A stretch of 36,661 nt of DNA from Hypsibius dujardini (Eukaryota; Tardigrada; Eutardigrada; Parachela; Hypsibiidae), in assembly GCA_001579985.1 (NCBI GenBank), contig LRSR01006138.1:1-36661 (forward strand), read 5' to 3'. Below the pieces are notes generated by a model. It did no database searches and had not been told where the DNA came from. It saw only the letters and a list, made by a program, of their open reading frames with translations. Made by a program: the position numbers and the translations under genes. Position 1 is the stretch's first letter. Each line of letters opens with the position of its first letter. Of this stretch, positions 1 through 10,581 are shown one piece after another.

Positions 1-320
1 AAATAACGTTTTATTCAATTTAAAGCCACAAAAATAGAAATCTTTATTTAAAATCAAATTTTTTTTGAAATCATGGAAATTATTTTAAATATTAATATTT
101 TAATTTGAAACCTTATTTTAGGAACTGAGAATGTGTCTTTCATTTTAAATAACGTGATTGTTTTTTTAAATAAACTTCCAGTGGGTATTCGTTGGTGCTC
201 TTGTCTAATCGTCTGTCTCTGTCTATCTCTGTGTCCCGTGATTGCCTGCGCCAATGCCTCTGCCTGTGACTATCTATTTTTTCCGGCCTGTAATGTCAGT
301 GTCTCTGTCTGTCCATTTTT

Positions 321-436
321 GTTTCGTTTCGTTTTGTTTCCTTTCCTTTCCCTTCGTTTCGATTCGTTTCGTTTCGTTTCGTTAAGACAAATAAACAGAC
401 AGATAGGCAAGCAAACAAACAAACAGACAGACAGAC

Positions 437-469
<33 letters not shown>

Positions 470-506
470 GACACAGACAGACAGACAGACACCCAGACAC
501 ACAGAC
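321..506. repeat. TTTCG pentamer run followed by (CAGA)n
   Basis: Bases 321-382 are a degenerate run of TTTCG, and 395-506 are a degenerate run of CAGA with CAAA and GAGA variants. Open frames across it encode only Cys/Leu/Ser/Val or Gln/Thr/Asp periodic peptides, so it is simple-sequence DNA and not coding. Confidence 0.9.
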
Positions 507-854
507 AAATATGGTCAAGCACAGGTGTACCCTGTCTATTTCCTCACTATGAGGCAAAGTCTGTATTTCGGTCACCTTCCAATTGGTCGATAAATCGGCT
601 CATGAGTTTTTCTTAGATGGCACCTGCTTGATTGTTTGATTTCCAAATGTGCTATAGTATACTAGGATGTAGTACAGCGAATCAAACAATCAAGGATCGT
701 TATATTTAATTATTTATTTAATTTTTATTTAATTTTTTAATTAATGTTTTTGTTTTTTCGCACTAACTTCATACTATGTTTATTTTACCAGTTGAAAATA
801 ATTTAAAAATGAAAACTTTAGCTCCACCACGTACTACACAGTTGTACTAGTTGA

Positions 855-913
855 CTGCACGAGTGCTCGTGCAGTTGTATTTGTGTTGAAAATGCTGCAT
901 GAGTACTCGTGCA
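855..913. repeat. Two tandem near-perfect short palindromes
   Basis: Bases 855-874 (CTGCACGAG-TG-CTCGTGCAG) form a 9-base-pair stem with a two-base centre. Bases 896-913 repeat the same palindrome with few changes (TGCATGAGTACTCGTGCA). They are about 40 bases apart. They could be dyad protein-binding sites or the remains of a transposon end. Confidence 0.6.
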
Positions 914-1052
914 ATTTGCTTTACACTTGGCGCGCCATAGGCCGTTTAGTGAATGAGATATGCCACCCCATCCCGATGAGAGGAATTGTCTGTCTCTCAT
1001 TGCAGCTGAGGATTGTTAAGCAGATCCTGTCCCGACTTGATTGTAGTGAATA

Positions 1053-1173
1053 TACACGTGACAAAAACCTTGCACTAACCGACTTAAGCTATTTAACTCG
1101 GCGTATGTATGAAGTTATATATTGCACGAGTTTATAGCTTAACTCGGTTAGTCCAAAGTTTTTGCCACGTGTG
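1053..1173. mobile_element. Small TA-flanked inverted-repeat element (MITE-like), copy 1
   Basis: The ends are inverted repeats: the left end reads TACACGTGACAAAAACCTTG, and the reverse complement of the right end reads CACACGTGGCAAAAACTTTG. Similarity continues inward through CTAACCGA(C/G)TTAAGCTA. The 121-base element is flanked by TA on both sides and has no coding capacity. A related copy lies at 30332-30454. TA flanks with short inverted ends suggest a non-autonomous Tc1/mariner-type element, but no transposase is present in the window. Confidence 0.65.
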
Positions 1174-2141
1174 TAGTACAGCCGTACGTACAGTGCGTGC
1201 GTACAGTGTTCAATTGCTGTGCAACGTATGCATAGATCCTACTGTGACTCATAGCCACGCAAGTAATATTTAATTGTTCACGCTCCTACCGTATTCACTG
1301 CAAGCTCAGCGAACTTCAATTTTGAAGCATCATCCTGCATTTTTCTCTCGTCGTCATCGTTCCTCACTGCGTCCGCATCATTCGACTTTTCTCCGCATGA
1401 TTTGGATTTTTGTTGGAAGAGAAAATTTGTGATATTTTATTTCCATCGGGAAAAGCCATTTTGTGTCTCACGGTAAGGGAAGCCTTTTTAGTGTAGATAA
1501 TAGAAGGCAAACCAAAAAAGTATTCGGGTCTCCCCAACTTTTCTGCACCACCGCCATCTCCTTTCCACCCCTCACCTCGGTGAGTAGACTTACAGGAAAA
1601 TATGTAGGAATTGTGATGTACAGTAGTGAATGGGGGGTTATTGTTTTACAGGTTCTCCTCGATGTCCACCAATCTAGGCGATCATCCAAGGCAACCTGAA
1701 CGGGCTCTTTTCGGTAAATGTAATTTTATACTCCCTATATTTCCCCATTCTCCAACGGCAATTGAGTAAATTTAACGTAAAAAATAATTTCTGGTGGGGA
1801 GAGTAAAGCTCAACACTTAATGGAAGGTCATAGTTAGAACGCACTCAATAGGATATTGCGAACGGTCGATGAATTAATTGATTGATTTGTTTGGAATGTT
1901 ACAATCAACCAGTCAATCCACAACAGCTGAGAAGGAAATATTGGAATAACTTGCTGTTCCCGTTGATTGAACGATTGTGTTGTTATTTGATCTGCATGCT
2001 TTTCGTTGAGTTTTGACATTTTTTCGCCACATTTGATCTTCTTAGTCTGTAAGAGTGTATGTGAATATCCGAATCGAGTAGCCGTCCAAAATTTTATTGT
2101 GAAAAAGGAAAGAAAGGAATGGTATTTTTTTATTACCGCAG

Positions 2142-5100
2142 ATTCTTCTTCCCCTTCTTTTCCTGTGAGCAAGAAGCAGCGTGTTTCCTCCCCCCTCTCC
2201 TCTTCGGCCGGCGGTATCATTTCCGGGTCGGAGAGTAACGGCACTTCTGTTCTACACTCGGTCAGTCACCTCCCCGATCAGGAAATGGCCGATCTCACCA
2301 AAGACATAGCCAATGGGAACAACAACAACGACATGGATCCCGATGAGGAGCCTGCGGTTCGCGCTGCCTCGCACAGCTTCTCCGGCTCGCTCCCATCTGC
2401 CCATCCTAATGGAGTCCAGCGAAACACTAGCAATGGTATGCAAGTCCGTAACAGTTGACAGTTTGGGAATTTTGTCTTAACCAGGTAGTCACTGCTTTGA
2501 GCAGTTGATCACCAAAAACCTTACTTATTTTTTCTTATTCGTTTTATCTTTTGTGCCGATTACATAATTAAGCTGATGATCTGTTGGTGAACGTTCTTCT
2601 CAATTGAAAGGGGTCCTGTCCTTTTTTCGTTTTTTTTTGCCAATTTCTAGAGCAGTAGAAGAGGATTTAGCTTTTTTGATTTTTACTAATTGATTGGTAG
2701 ATTGCAGTACTGTTAATTTTTAATTCATGCCAGCATAATCTTCTTTTCTTGTTTTGGTCTACAGGTTCGGGAAATGGTGAGATTGATGAAGGGCTCTACT
2801 CTCGCCAGCTGTACGTGCTCGGCCACGAAGCGATGCGGCGCATGGCCGTCTCCAACATCCTTATATCCGGCCTGAAGGGCCTCGGCGTGGAAATTGCCAA
2901 GAACGTAATCCTCGGCGGAGTGAAGAGTGTTTGCTTGCACGACGAAGGCCAGGTGGAGATTAGCGATCTTTCCTCGCAGTTTTTTCTCCGCGAAGACGAT
3001 GTCGGGAAGAACCGCGCTGAGGTAATTAAACTAAAACTAAAAAAACTAAACTGAAACTAAACGAACATTTCCTGTCACTAATTAATTTTTTCGTTTCTTA
3101 TTTCTGATTGAAATAACGTGATGAAATAAGTTTTTCTTACTAATGATTGAAGTGGAAAACCAAATCTGGTCGGCTAGTTTGGACTAAAACTAAAGCAAAC
3201 TTCTTTAGTACAAGCAGCTAATTTTTTCATTGATTAATATAGTTAAGTTTTTTCCATCCTTAGGTTTGTTTCCCACGGCTGGCAGAGCTGAACGTTTACG
3301 TGGACGTCTCGAGTCATTCAACTTCTTTGACGGCGGCGGTGTTAAAGAAGTATCAGATTGTCATCCTGACGGACGCGTCTGTGGAGGAGATAATGCGAGT
3401 GAATGAAATGTGTCGGGCCAACGGAGCGGCTTTCCTCTCCGCGTCGACCCGCGGACTGTTTGGTCAAATCTTCTGCGATTTCGGGCCGGACTTTACCGTG
3501 CTCGATGTGAATGGCGAGCCTCCTGTCAGCACGATGATTTCTTTAGTCACTCGCGATGAGAAGGGTGTGGTGACGGCGGCGGATGAAGCGCGTCACGGAC
3601 TGGAAGACAGCGATCATGTCACGTGAGCATCTCATTTTCAGTTTATTGGATTTATTTAATCCTGTCATGGTTCTTTATTTTTAATTGGCTTCCCATTTTT
3701 TATTCGTCTCTTGGAATCTTTTCACGAGTTTCTAAATTAATAGGAATTTTAAATACGAACTTGGAAGCTTATTTTCTTATTTCTTTCAAAATACGGATTG
3801 TGTAGTTTTGTGTTTGTTATTTTGTATGTAACTAACTTTCATGTTTTACCGTCCCATATCGATTTTAATTTTATTTTCACGTATTTCAGGTTCCAGGAAG
3901 TGCAGGGCATGACAGAGCTGAACCACCAGGCGGAGCCCTTCAAAATCAAGTACCTCGGGCCGTACTCCTTCTCGATCGGAGACACGCGGGCATTCAGCGA
4001 GTACACCAGTGGTGGAGTGGTCACCCAGGTCAAAATGGCTAAGCATCTTCACTTCAAGTCGTTCCGCGACTCGCTTCAACACCCCAGCCTGATGGACATG
4101 GACATTGCCAAATGGGGACGCTCTCATCAGATCCACCTGGGCTTCCTCGCGCTGGATCAGTTTGCCCAGCAGAATGGCGGTCGTTTGCCCCGGCCGCATA
4201 ATCCAGAGGACGCGGACAAGCTGGTGGAGCTGTGTAAGACTATCAACGACGATCTGCCCACTGAAGCCAAGGTAGACTAAAAAATCAAATGTTCTTAGCA
4301 GATATTCCATTAATCAAAGTAATATATTGCGTTGTAAATTCCTAAATATTGAGTAATTCAATTTAGTTTGATTGAATAAAGAGCCATTTTCTTTGTACAT
4401 GTATTGGTACTTAATTTTTGGTATTTATTTTAGGTGGAGAAACTGGAGGAGGACGTGTTGAAGAGCCTGGCTTTGACAGCGCGGGGCGATCTGGCTCCGA
4501 TGCAGTCGGTGGTGGGATCGATCGTCGCTCAGGAGGTTATCAAGGCGTGTTCGGGGAAATTTCACCCGGTCTTTCAGTTTCTCTACTTTGACGCGCTGGA
4601 ATGTCTCCCAGAAGTGGCTGTCGTTGAAGCAGACGCTCAGGCCATCGGCTCGCGTTATGACGGAGAGATTCAGGTCTTTGGAAAGACCTTTATGGAGAAG
4701 TTGCAGAAATCGAAGTGGTTTGTGGTCGGTGCGGGAGCAATCGGATGTGAGCTGTTGAAGAACTTTGCTATGATGGGGCTTGGCTGTTCGCCAGAGGTCA
4801 GCTAAATAATTCACTAGTATATCAATATATAGACTTTTTTCTTTTGAATTTAATGTCAGCTTCCGAAACACGACTCACAAGGTGATTTTGGATTGTTAAG
4901 TGGTTTATGTTTTTTTAGGGTCGAATTTTTGTTACCGACATGGACACTATCGAAAAGTCCAACTTGAATCGGCAGTTCCTGTTCCGGCCCCATGACGTTC
5001 AGAAGCTCAAGTCGGACGTTGCCGCTTTGGCCGCCAAGAGCATGAATCCTCACCTTCACATTACCTCGCACCAGAACCGCGTTGGCCCCGACACAGAGAA

Positions 5101-7924
5101 GGTGTACGACGACGACTTTTTTGAGGGGCTCGACGGCGTGGCCAATGCCCTTGACAATGTAGACGCTCGCATGTACATGGATCGTCGGTGCGTCTTCTAC
5201 CGGAAGCCGCTCTTGGAATCTGGAACTCTCGGCACTAAAGGCAACATCCAGGTTTGTGCCATTTAGTATAAGACATTTTTTTCAAAAAAGTACTTTTTAC
5301 ATGGAATCAAGTGATATTTTTTATTCATGTGTATCAAATCACAAATGAAAGAATTGTTGAAAATTTTAATTTAGCTCTTTTACTTAATTTCTTTAATAGA
5401 ATCCTAATGACAGACAAATGTTAAATTGAAGGAAATACATGTACAATAAAGATGGACCTAGACTTATTCGTTAAATTTAATTGCAATTTAAATAGCATAC
5501 TATACGAAGGAAAAAATGTATGCTATCCGAAATTCTGAATTAAGCCACATTTAATTTAGGTGGTGATCCCGCATCTGGCGGAAAGCTATTCCTCAAGCCA
5601 GGATCCGCCGGAAAAGTCCATTCCCATCTGCACGTTGAAGAATTTCCCTAACACCATTGAACACACTCTGCAGTGGGCTCGCGATCTGTTTGAGGGCCTC
5701 TTCACCGCTCCCGCCGGATTCGTCAACCGATACATTGAGGAGCCCAAGTACATGGAGCATGTGATGAAGCTGCCTGGTGCGCAGCCGCTGGAGATGCTGG
5801 ATTCGTTAAAGCGCGCGCTGGTGGATGAGAAACCCAAGACTTTTGTGGACTGCGTGATGTTTGCCCGCAAGCAGTTTGAGGAGCTGTTTAGTAATCAGAT
5901 CAAGCAGCTGCTCTACAACTTTCCCAAGGAGCAGCTCACTACTTCAGGCACGCCCTTCTGGTCCGGACCCAAGCGTTGCCCTCATCCTCGTGAGTACAAT
6001 GGTTTCTTCTCTTAGCTTATTCTTCTATGCATAGTCTGATGTTTCTTGTGTCTTTTGTAGTTGCATTTAACCCTGATAATCCTCAGCATTTAGGATTCAT
6101 CATTGCAACGGCCAGTTTAAAGGTACCGAGTAACATTCAGCTTCAATTTGTCTCCTCTTGGCCTCATGTTTATCTGCTGTGTCTGTATCCTTATGTGTAT
6201 CTTGATTGTCTATCGGCTGTGTGGCTGTGTGGCTGTCTGCCTGTTTCTTGATTGACGGCCTGTCTGTCTGCATGTCTTTGGGTTGTCGTTCTGCCTGTCC
6301 TCTCTCTCCATCCCCGTACAGAGCATATCACTTTCTGCTTCCGTGGATTTGTATAGCACTGAACATCCGTCTATGTTACATTTTTGGCTGATTTCTTTAA
6401 CCAGGTGTATGTCGTGTTGTTTTTCAGGCCGAAATGTATGGATTGCCGCGCAGTTTGAGCCCGCAAGAGGTGCACGCGATGGTCGGTAAGCTGCAACTGC
6501 CAGTTTTCCAACCCAAGCAGGGCCTGAAAATTGCCGTGACGGATGCGGAACAGCAGGCCGAACATCCGGGCAACACTGACGGCCAGAAAGTGGAGGAAAT
6601 TGTCCATCTCCTCCCAACTCCGGCCACTTTAAAAGGTAACAAGTTAACGGCCTCGCTCACTTTCTTCCTTCTCTCCGAGTTGGCTGTCAATTAATTGGAT
6701 TACAGTTTGGAAAACGGTTATGTGAATTTTTGTTTTAATACAAAACAACCGTAGCAAAAACAGTTTGTTTAAAATATTCTCATCTCTTTATTTTTAACTA
6801 AGTATTTCTTACAGATTGCAAACCCGATCGGAAGTTGTCTTAAATATTGGGATACAAATTTTCCTTTTTTTATTCCGATATACGAACATTATTCCAACGT
6901 TCAAGGAACTTGATTGTGAGTATCAACTAATTGCTTGCAGGTTTTCGGATGGCGGCGATCGAGTTCGAGAAGGACGACGACAGCAATTTCCACATGGACT
7001 TTATTGTGGCCACGTCCAATCTCCGCGCGGAGAATTACGACATTGCTCCCGCTGACCGACACAAGTCCAAACTGATTGCCGGCAAGATCATTCCGGCCAT
7101 CGCGACGACCACCTCCCTCGTGAGCGGGCTGGTCTGCCTGGAACTTTACAAGCTGGTGCATGGCAGTTACAAGGACTCCAAAGACATGTCCAAGTTTAAA
7201 AATGCTTTTGTCAATTTGGCGCTGCCGTATTTCGGATTCAGCGAACCCATGCCGGCTCCGAAGAACAAGTACGGCGACTCGGAATGGACGCTGTGGGATC
7301 GTTTTGAGGTGCAGGGGGAGTTAACGCTGCAAGAGTTTTTGGATTATTTCAAGCGGGAACACAAGCTGGAAGTAACCATGGTAAGTTTTTTTTATATCTG
7401 CATTTATCGAAACAAATTTGCTTTATTTATAAAATCGTCCAGTTGCTTTGCTATTAGTTAGGTCGTTTTCGTTCTTTTTACATTTTTTTAATGAAGTTAA
7501 TTCCGATACATATGGCTATATTTAGTAAATATGTTATCAAATTTAGTGAAAACCGAATAATTGATTAGATTTGTTGAATAGATTATATTCAAGTTTATTT
7601 AAATTCTTGCTTGTTTATTTAAAATTTGAGTTTCTGGTCCGGTCAAGCGGAGCTTTTATTTGTTTTAATTTGCTACATTTTTGTTTTCAGCTGAGCCAAG
7701 GCGTGTCCATGCTCTACTCTTTCTTCCTGCCCAAGGACAAGGCCGCCGAACGTATGGGCTGGAAGATGACTGAGCTGGTGCGGAAAATCAGCAAGAAGAA
7801 GGTGGAGTCGCATATTCGCAGTTTAGTGTTTGAGGTGTGCTGCAACAACGAGGAAGGCGACGATGTCGAGGTGCCCTACGTCAAGTACAACCTGCCGAAG
7901 CACCAGGACACGACCAAACACTGA
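2142..7924 (+). CDS. UBA1: Ubiquitin-like modifier-activating enzyme 1 (ubiquitin E1)
   Basis: E1 enzyme: it adenylates ubiquitin with ATP, forms a thioester and passes ubiquitin to E2s in cytosol and nucleus. Coding exons: 2142-2435, 2765-3021, 3264-3622, 3890-4271, 4434-4796, 4919-5251, 5560-5989, 6061-6122, 6428-6635, 6941-7380, 7691-7924; all phases join. From the first in-frame ATG (2285, good Kozak context) the protein is 1072 residues (human 1058). Landmarks: [17 protein letters not shown] opening the first half, the nucleotide-binding [16 protein letters not shown] (exon 5), [16 protein letters not shown] (exon 6), and the catalytic cysteine in [13 protein letters not shown] (codon 5629-5631, about residue 639). 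The ubiquitin-fold domain ends the protein (exon 11). The first exon also encodes [11 protein letters not shown], resembling the nuclear signal of the long human isoform, but upstream of 2285 and without an ATG in that exon. The true start is therefore unresolved. Identity is very secure. Confidence 0.95.
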
Positions 7925-8553
7925 AGACGGTTAGTGCTGTCGTACATGTTAAATTTATTTCTATATTGTTCCAAAATTATATATATTTCTTATAAATAAA
8001 AATTAACAGTTATATTTAAATAAAAATAAAAATGGGCTTGTTGAAAGACATTAAATTAATTGATCAATTCAATTTCCTTTCCTTTACGGACTGATTTCTT
8101 CTCCCGCAGGTTCTATCTTTTCCTGTGAAGGAGATGCGCAGGAACGGCGTTTTGTACTGTTGTTTCAGTTTGTGAGAGCCATACTTTGCTACTTTTTTTC
8201 ATTTGGAATTTCCCGTGGACTGGTGGTTATTTTGTGTCATCTTTCATCGCGCGTTCGTGTTCCCTGATGTTGGTATAGCTGTCACATCAACTACTTTTAC
8301 TACTAAATAGCCTAATGTTTTTTTATTATTTCTCTCGACTTTCTGCTCTTTTGCGTTCTTGAGCTGAGTAAGAATTTACACAATAGACGATAATGCTTTC
8401 AATTCATTACTATTTTCCAATTTATTTTCGGTTGCTTGCTACGAGGTTTCGGCACTTTAATTGTCAATTTCACTACCGAGACAGGACATCTCACCACAAT
8501 ATAACATAATGCCACTACTTTTAGCATGAGCTTATTTTGTTCTCCCGTATCTT
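7925..8553. other. Convergent 3' region between UBA1 and globin
   Basis: UBA1 (+) and the globin (-) end towards each other 629 bases apart. I see no gene here. AATAAA motifs for the plus strand lie at 7995-8000 and again near 8020-8030. For the minus strand, TTTATT (AATAAA on that strand) occurs at 8322-8327 and 8421-8426. Confidence 0.6.
7995..8000 (+). terminator. Candidate polyadenylation signal of UBA1
   Basis: AATAAA lies 71 bases after the UBA1 stop codon, followed by AT-rich sequence and a second AATAAA cluster about 25 bases on. The motif match is exact, but the cleavage site cannot be seen from genomic sequence. Confidence 0.45.
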
Positions 8554-9779
8554 TTACTCCTCGTCGGTGACGCCCTGAGCAATCTTCTCCTGTTTCAGAG
8601 AATTGAGGACGACGCCCATAACAACAGTGAGAGCCTTGTTCCAGCTCGCTTCGACAAACGGTGTGAAATTCGGTCCGAGGACGTTGCGAAAGAGCTCAAT
8701 TACAGTCAGATGGAGATTCTAAACAAAAGGGTCTCAAATGGCATTTTGCGGATCATTTGGATTGGCTATGGAAAGGCAATCTCACCTCAAAGTGCTTCGA
8801 GTGCAGCTTTCGACGAACGTGATCGCGGCCAGTCTTTTCAAGCAGCAGCACCGTTGTTTCTGGCATACAGTTTAGATACAAGTTTGTTTTAAGATAAAAC
8901 ACTGCGCAGTGTCAATTCTTACCGGTGTCCTCCAAATTTTCTACAAAAAAGCGTAAGTACAGTCCCTTCTTGACTTGAATCGTTTTGATTGGTTTCAGAC
9001 GCCCCAATTCTTCCGCTCTCTTAATTAAGTAAGCTCCACTTACCAATCACTCCAGTGAGAGCACTAGAAGGGAACAGAGTGAGAGGCGCTTTATTTTAAA
9101 TCCCTTTAAATTACTTCTGGTTAAACCTATTTCCAACATACTAGTCACGCAAATGAGAAAAGAGAAGGGAGACTTACTTAACGACATTCAGACCGTGAGC
9201 CTTGAGTCTTGCGTGGGTTCGGAGGTCTTCGCGTGAAATGTCTTTGAATGCTCGAAACATGAGGATGTACTCCGGATGGCGATCAAAGTATCTGCGTCAA
9301 AACCATGAAGTGTTCGTAAGACACTACTGGGTAGAGGCATTCATACAAGAACAGACCAGTCGATATACAGATATATACAGATAAACCCGTTAATAGTTAC
9401 AATACAGAGTCAGACAGGCGGAAAAACAGACAAACAGGCAAGGACATGCAGACAGACCTATATGCAGACAGACAGACAAGCAGACAGAAATACAGATATA
9501 CAGACACACAGACAGGCAGATACGCAGACAGACAGATAGATGGAAAAACGGACAGGCAGATATACAGACAGATACATGCGAACAGATATGCAGCAAGGAC
9601 ACTTACAAGTTGAAAAGAGCTAGGCCAACGGTGCCCCAGCCAAGCTTGCCGGCCTCTTTCCATGTTTCCTGTACAACGAGTCTTTCCCGTTTAGCTAATC
9701 CAGTGGTCTTGTCAGCCACATCCATGGATGGATCTTTGTCCATCTCCAAGTCCGTCACAGTTTTGTGTAAGTCTGCCAT
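8554..9779 (-). CDS. Globin, intracellular type, six exons with two microexons
   Basis: Haem-binding globin of 187 residues. Exons in coding order: 9607-9779, 9178-9291, 9044-9063 (20 bases), 8923-8940 (18 bases), 8786-8859, 8554-8718; phases all join and total 564 bases. By alignment from memory with myoglobin and neuroglobin: helix A Trp40, CD1 Phe70 (ILMFRAF), distal E7 His90 (LKAHG), proximal F8 His122 (TGRDHVRRK) and a helix H around WNKAL. B10 appears to be Phe56. An N-terminal extension of about 30 residues precedes helix A. No signal peptide is evident, so it is probably cytosolic. The introns at B12.2 and G7.0 are the ancestral animal globin positions; three further introns cut helix E and the EF region. 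Whether it stores, senses or detoxifies gas, and whether the iron is hexacoordinate, cannot be read here. Confidence 0.92.
9405..9596. repeat. Degenerate (CAGA)n/(CATA)n repeat in globin intron 1
   Basis: A run of CAGA, CAGG, TACAGA and similar tetramers fills most of the first globin intron. Open frames across it on either strand give periodic Cys/Leu/Ser/Val peptides and are not genes. Confidence 0.85.
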
Positions 9780-10581
9780 CTTTATATCGGCATATAAATA
9801 TCACAGTCCCAATTTGTTAAAGGAGCTGCTGAGTGCCGTGAAAAAAATATTAAGTCCCGCTCGACGTCGCGGCGCTCTCGAAACCCGTGCGGTAATCGGA
9901 AGAGGAAAAGAAGAAAATTGTCGATCCCCGCTGGGCAACACTTTATTTTCTGTCACACACGCCGATCGGATGTGTTATGATAGGCAGAAAAAGAAGGCGA
10001 TCGCTGGAACTGGAATGTATAAACTGTGCAGCAGTATGTTCGCACGTACTAAATCGGTCTTAAAAGCCTTGAACGGAAACAGTCGCGGACCGAAAACGTC
10101 AACATCAGTTCTAATTGATATCGCTGTCGCATTGCCCTATTGTCAGTCAACAGGTTCCTGATAAAAAGCAGCTGCGGAGAGACGAAGTCAATACACGTAC
10201 AGTGCGTACAGTGAATAGATATAACTGCCAGCTATTTCTAGAGTAGAATGGCACCACAACTTGGCATCGATTCGAGAGACTGCGCGAATAACTGTAAGTG
10301 ACATTGGAAGAACTAATTGAGATGCTATCGACGGTTCGCTCAATCGCTTTCTTCTGCTTATCCACCTGACAACACACACGACCAAACTGGTGAGGGTCTG
10401 GGTTCGTGACTGCACATGAAACCACTAGTCACAATCCTCCCCCGTTCATGCTGCGGCTTAAATGTTACTTAATGCGATTAAAACATTTACATCCCGCCTT
10501 TCGCCCAAGGCCCAAGTTGAATAAAGGTTATCCACGCACACCTGGCGATAACTGTAAAGCTCATGGAGGAGAGCAACTCAG
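9780..10581. other. Spacer between globin start and GET3 end
   Basis: This should contain the globin promoter and the GET3 3' untranslated region, as both genes run on the minus strand. I found no coding similarity. A CACGTACAGTGCGTACAGTG stretch near 10193-10212 resembles sequence near 1186-1210. I saw no clear AATAAA on the minus strand. Confidence 0.45.
9790..9800 (-). promoter_or_regulatory. Possible TATA element directly upstream of the globin
   Basis: On the minus strand an ATATTTATATG stretch begins about 20 bases before the globin ATG. If it is a TATA box the leader would be extremely short or absent, so either the start site is unusual or this is chance AT content. Confidence 0.2.

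Larger units (their letters stand above)
1..2141. other. Intergenic region upstream of UBA1
   Basis: I see no convincing coding gene here. The region holds a TTTCG/CAGA simple-repeat block (321-506), two near-identical short palindromes (855-913) and an inverted-repeat element (1053-1173). A GT-AG-like donor (CACG|GTAAGG) lies at 1471/1472 and could end an untranslated first exon of UBA1, because no in-frame ATG precedes it. The rest is AT-rich with no recognisable protein similarity in any frame. The UBA1 promoter is presumably between about 1200 and 1470, but I could not single out a core element. Confidence 0.5.

Noticed and set aside
133-575. Open frames on both strands rich in Cys/Leu/Ser/Val or Gln/Thr/Asp
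   Set aside because: They are translations of (CAGA)n and TTTCG repeats with no homology; the same artefact recurs at 9390-9663, 30314-30749 and 33174-33377.
1053-1173. CRISPR array or bacterial mobile DNA
   Set aside because: There are no direct repeats with unique spacers and all genes are spliced animal genes. The repeats are simple sequence or inverted-repeat elements.
9610-10161. 183-codon plus-strand open frame
   Set aside because: It is antisense to globin exon 1 and its promoter region. The minus strand gives a clear globin N-terminus with proper splice sites.
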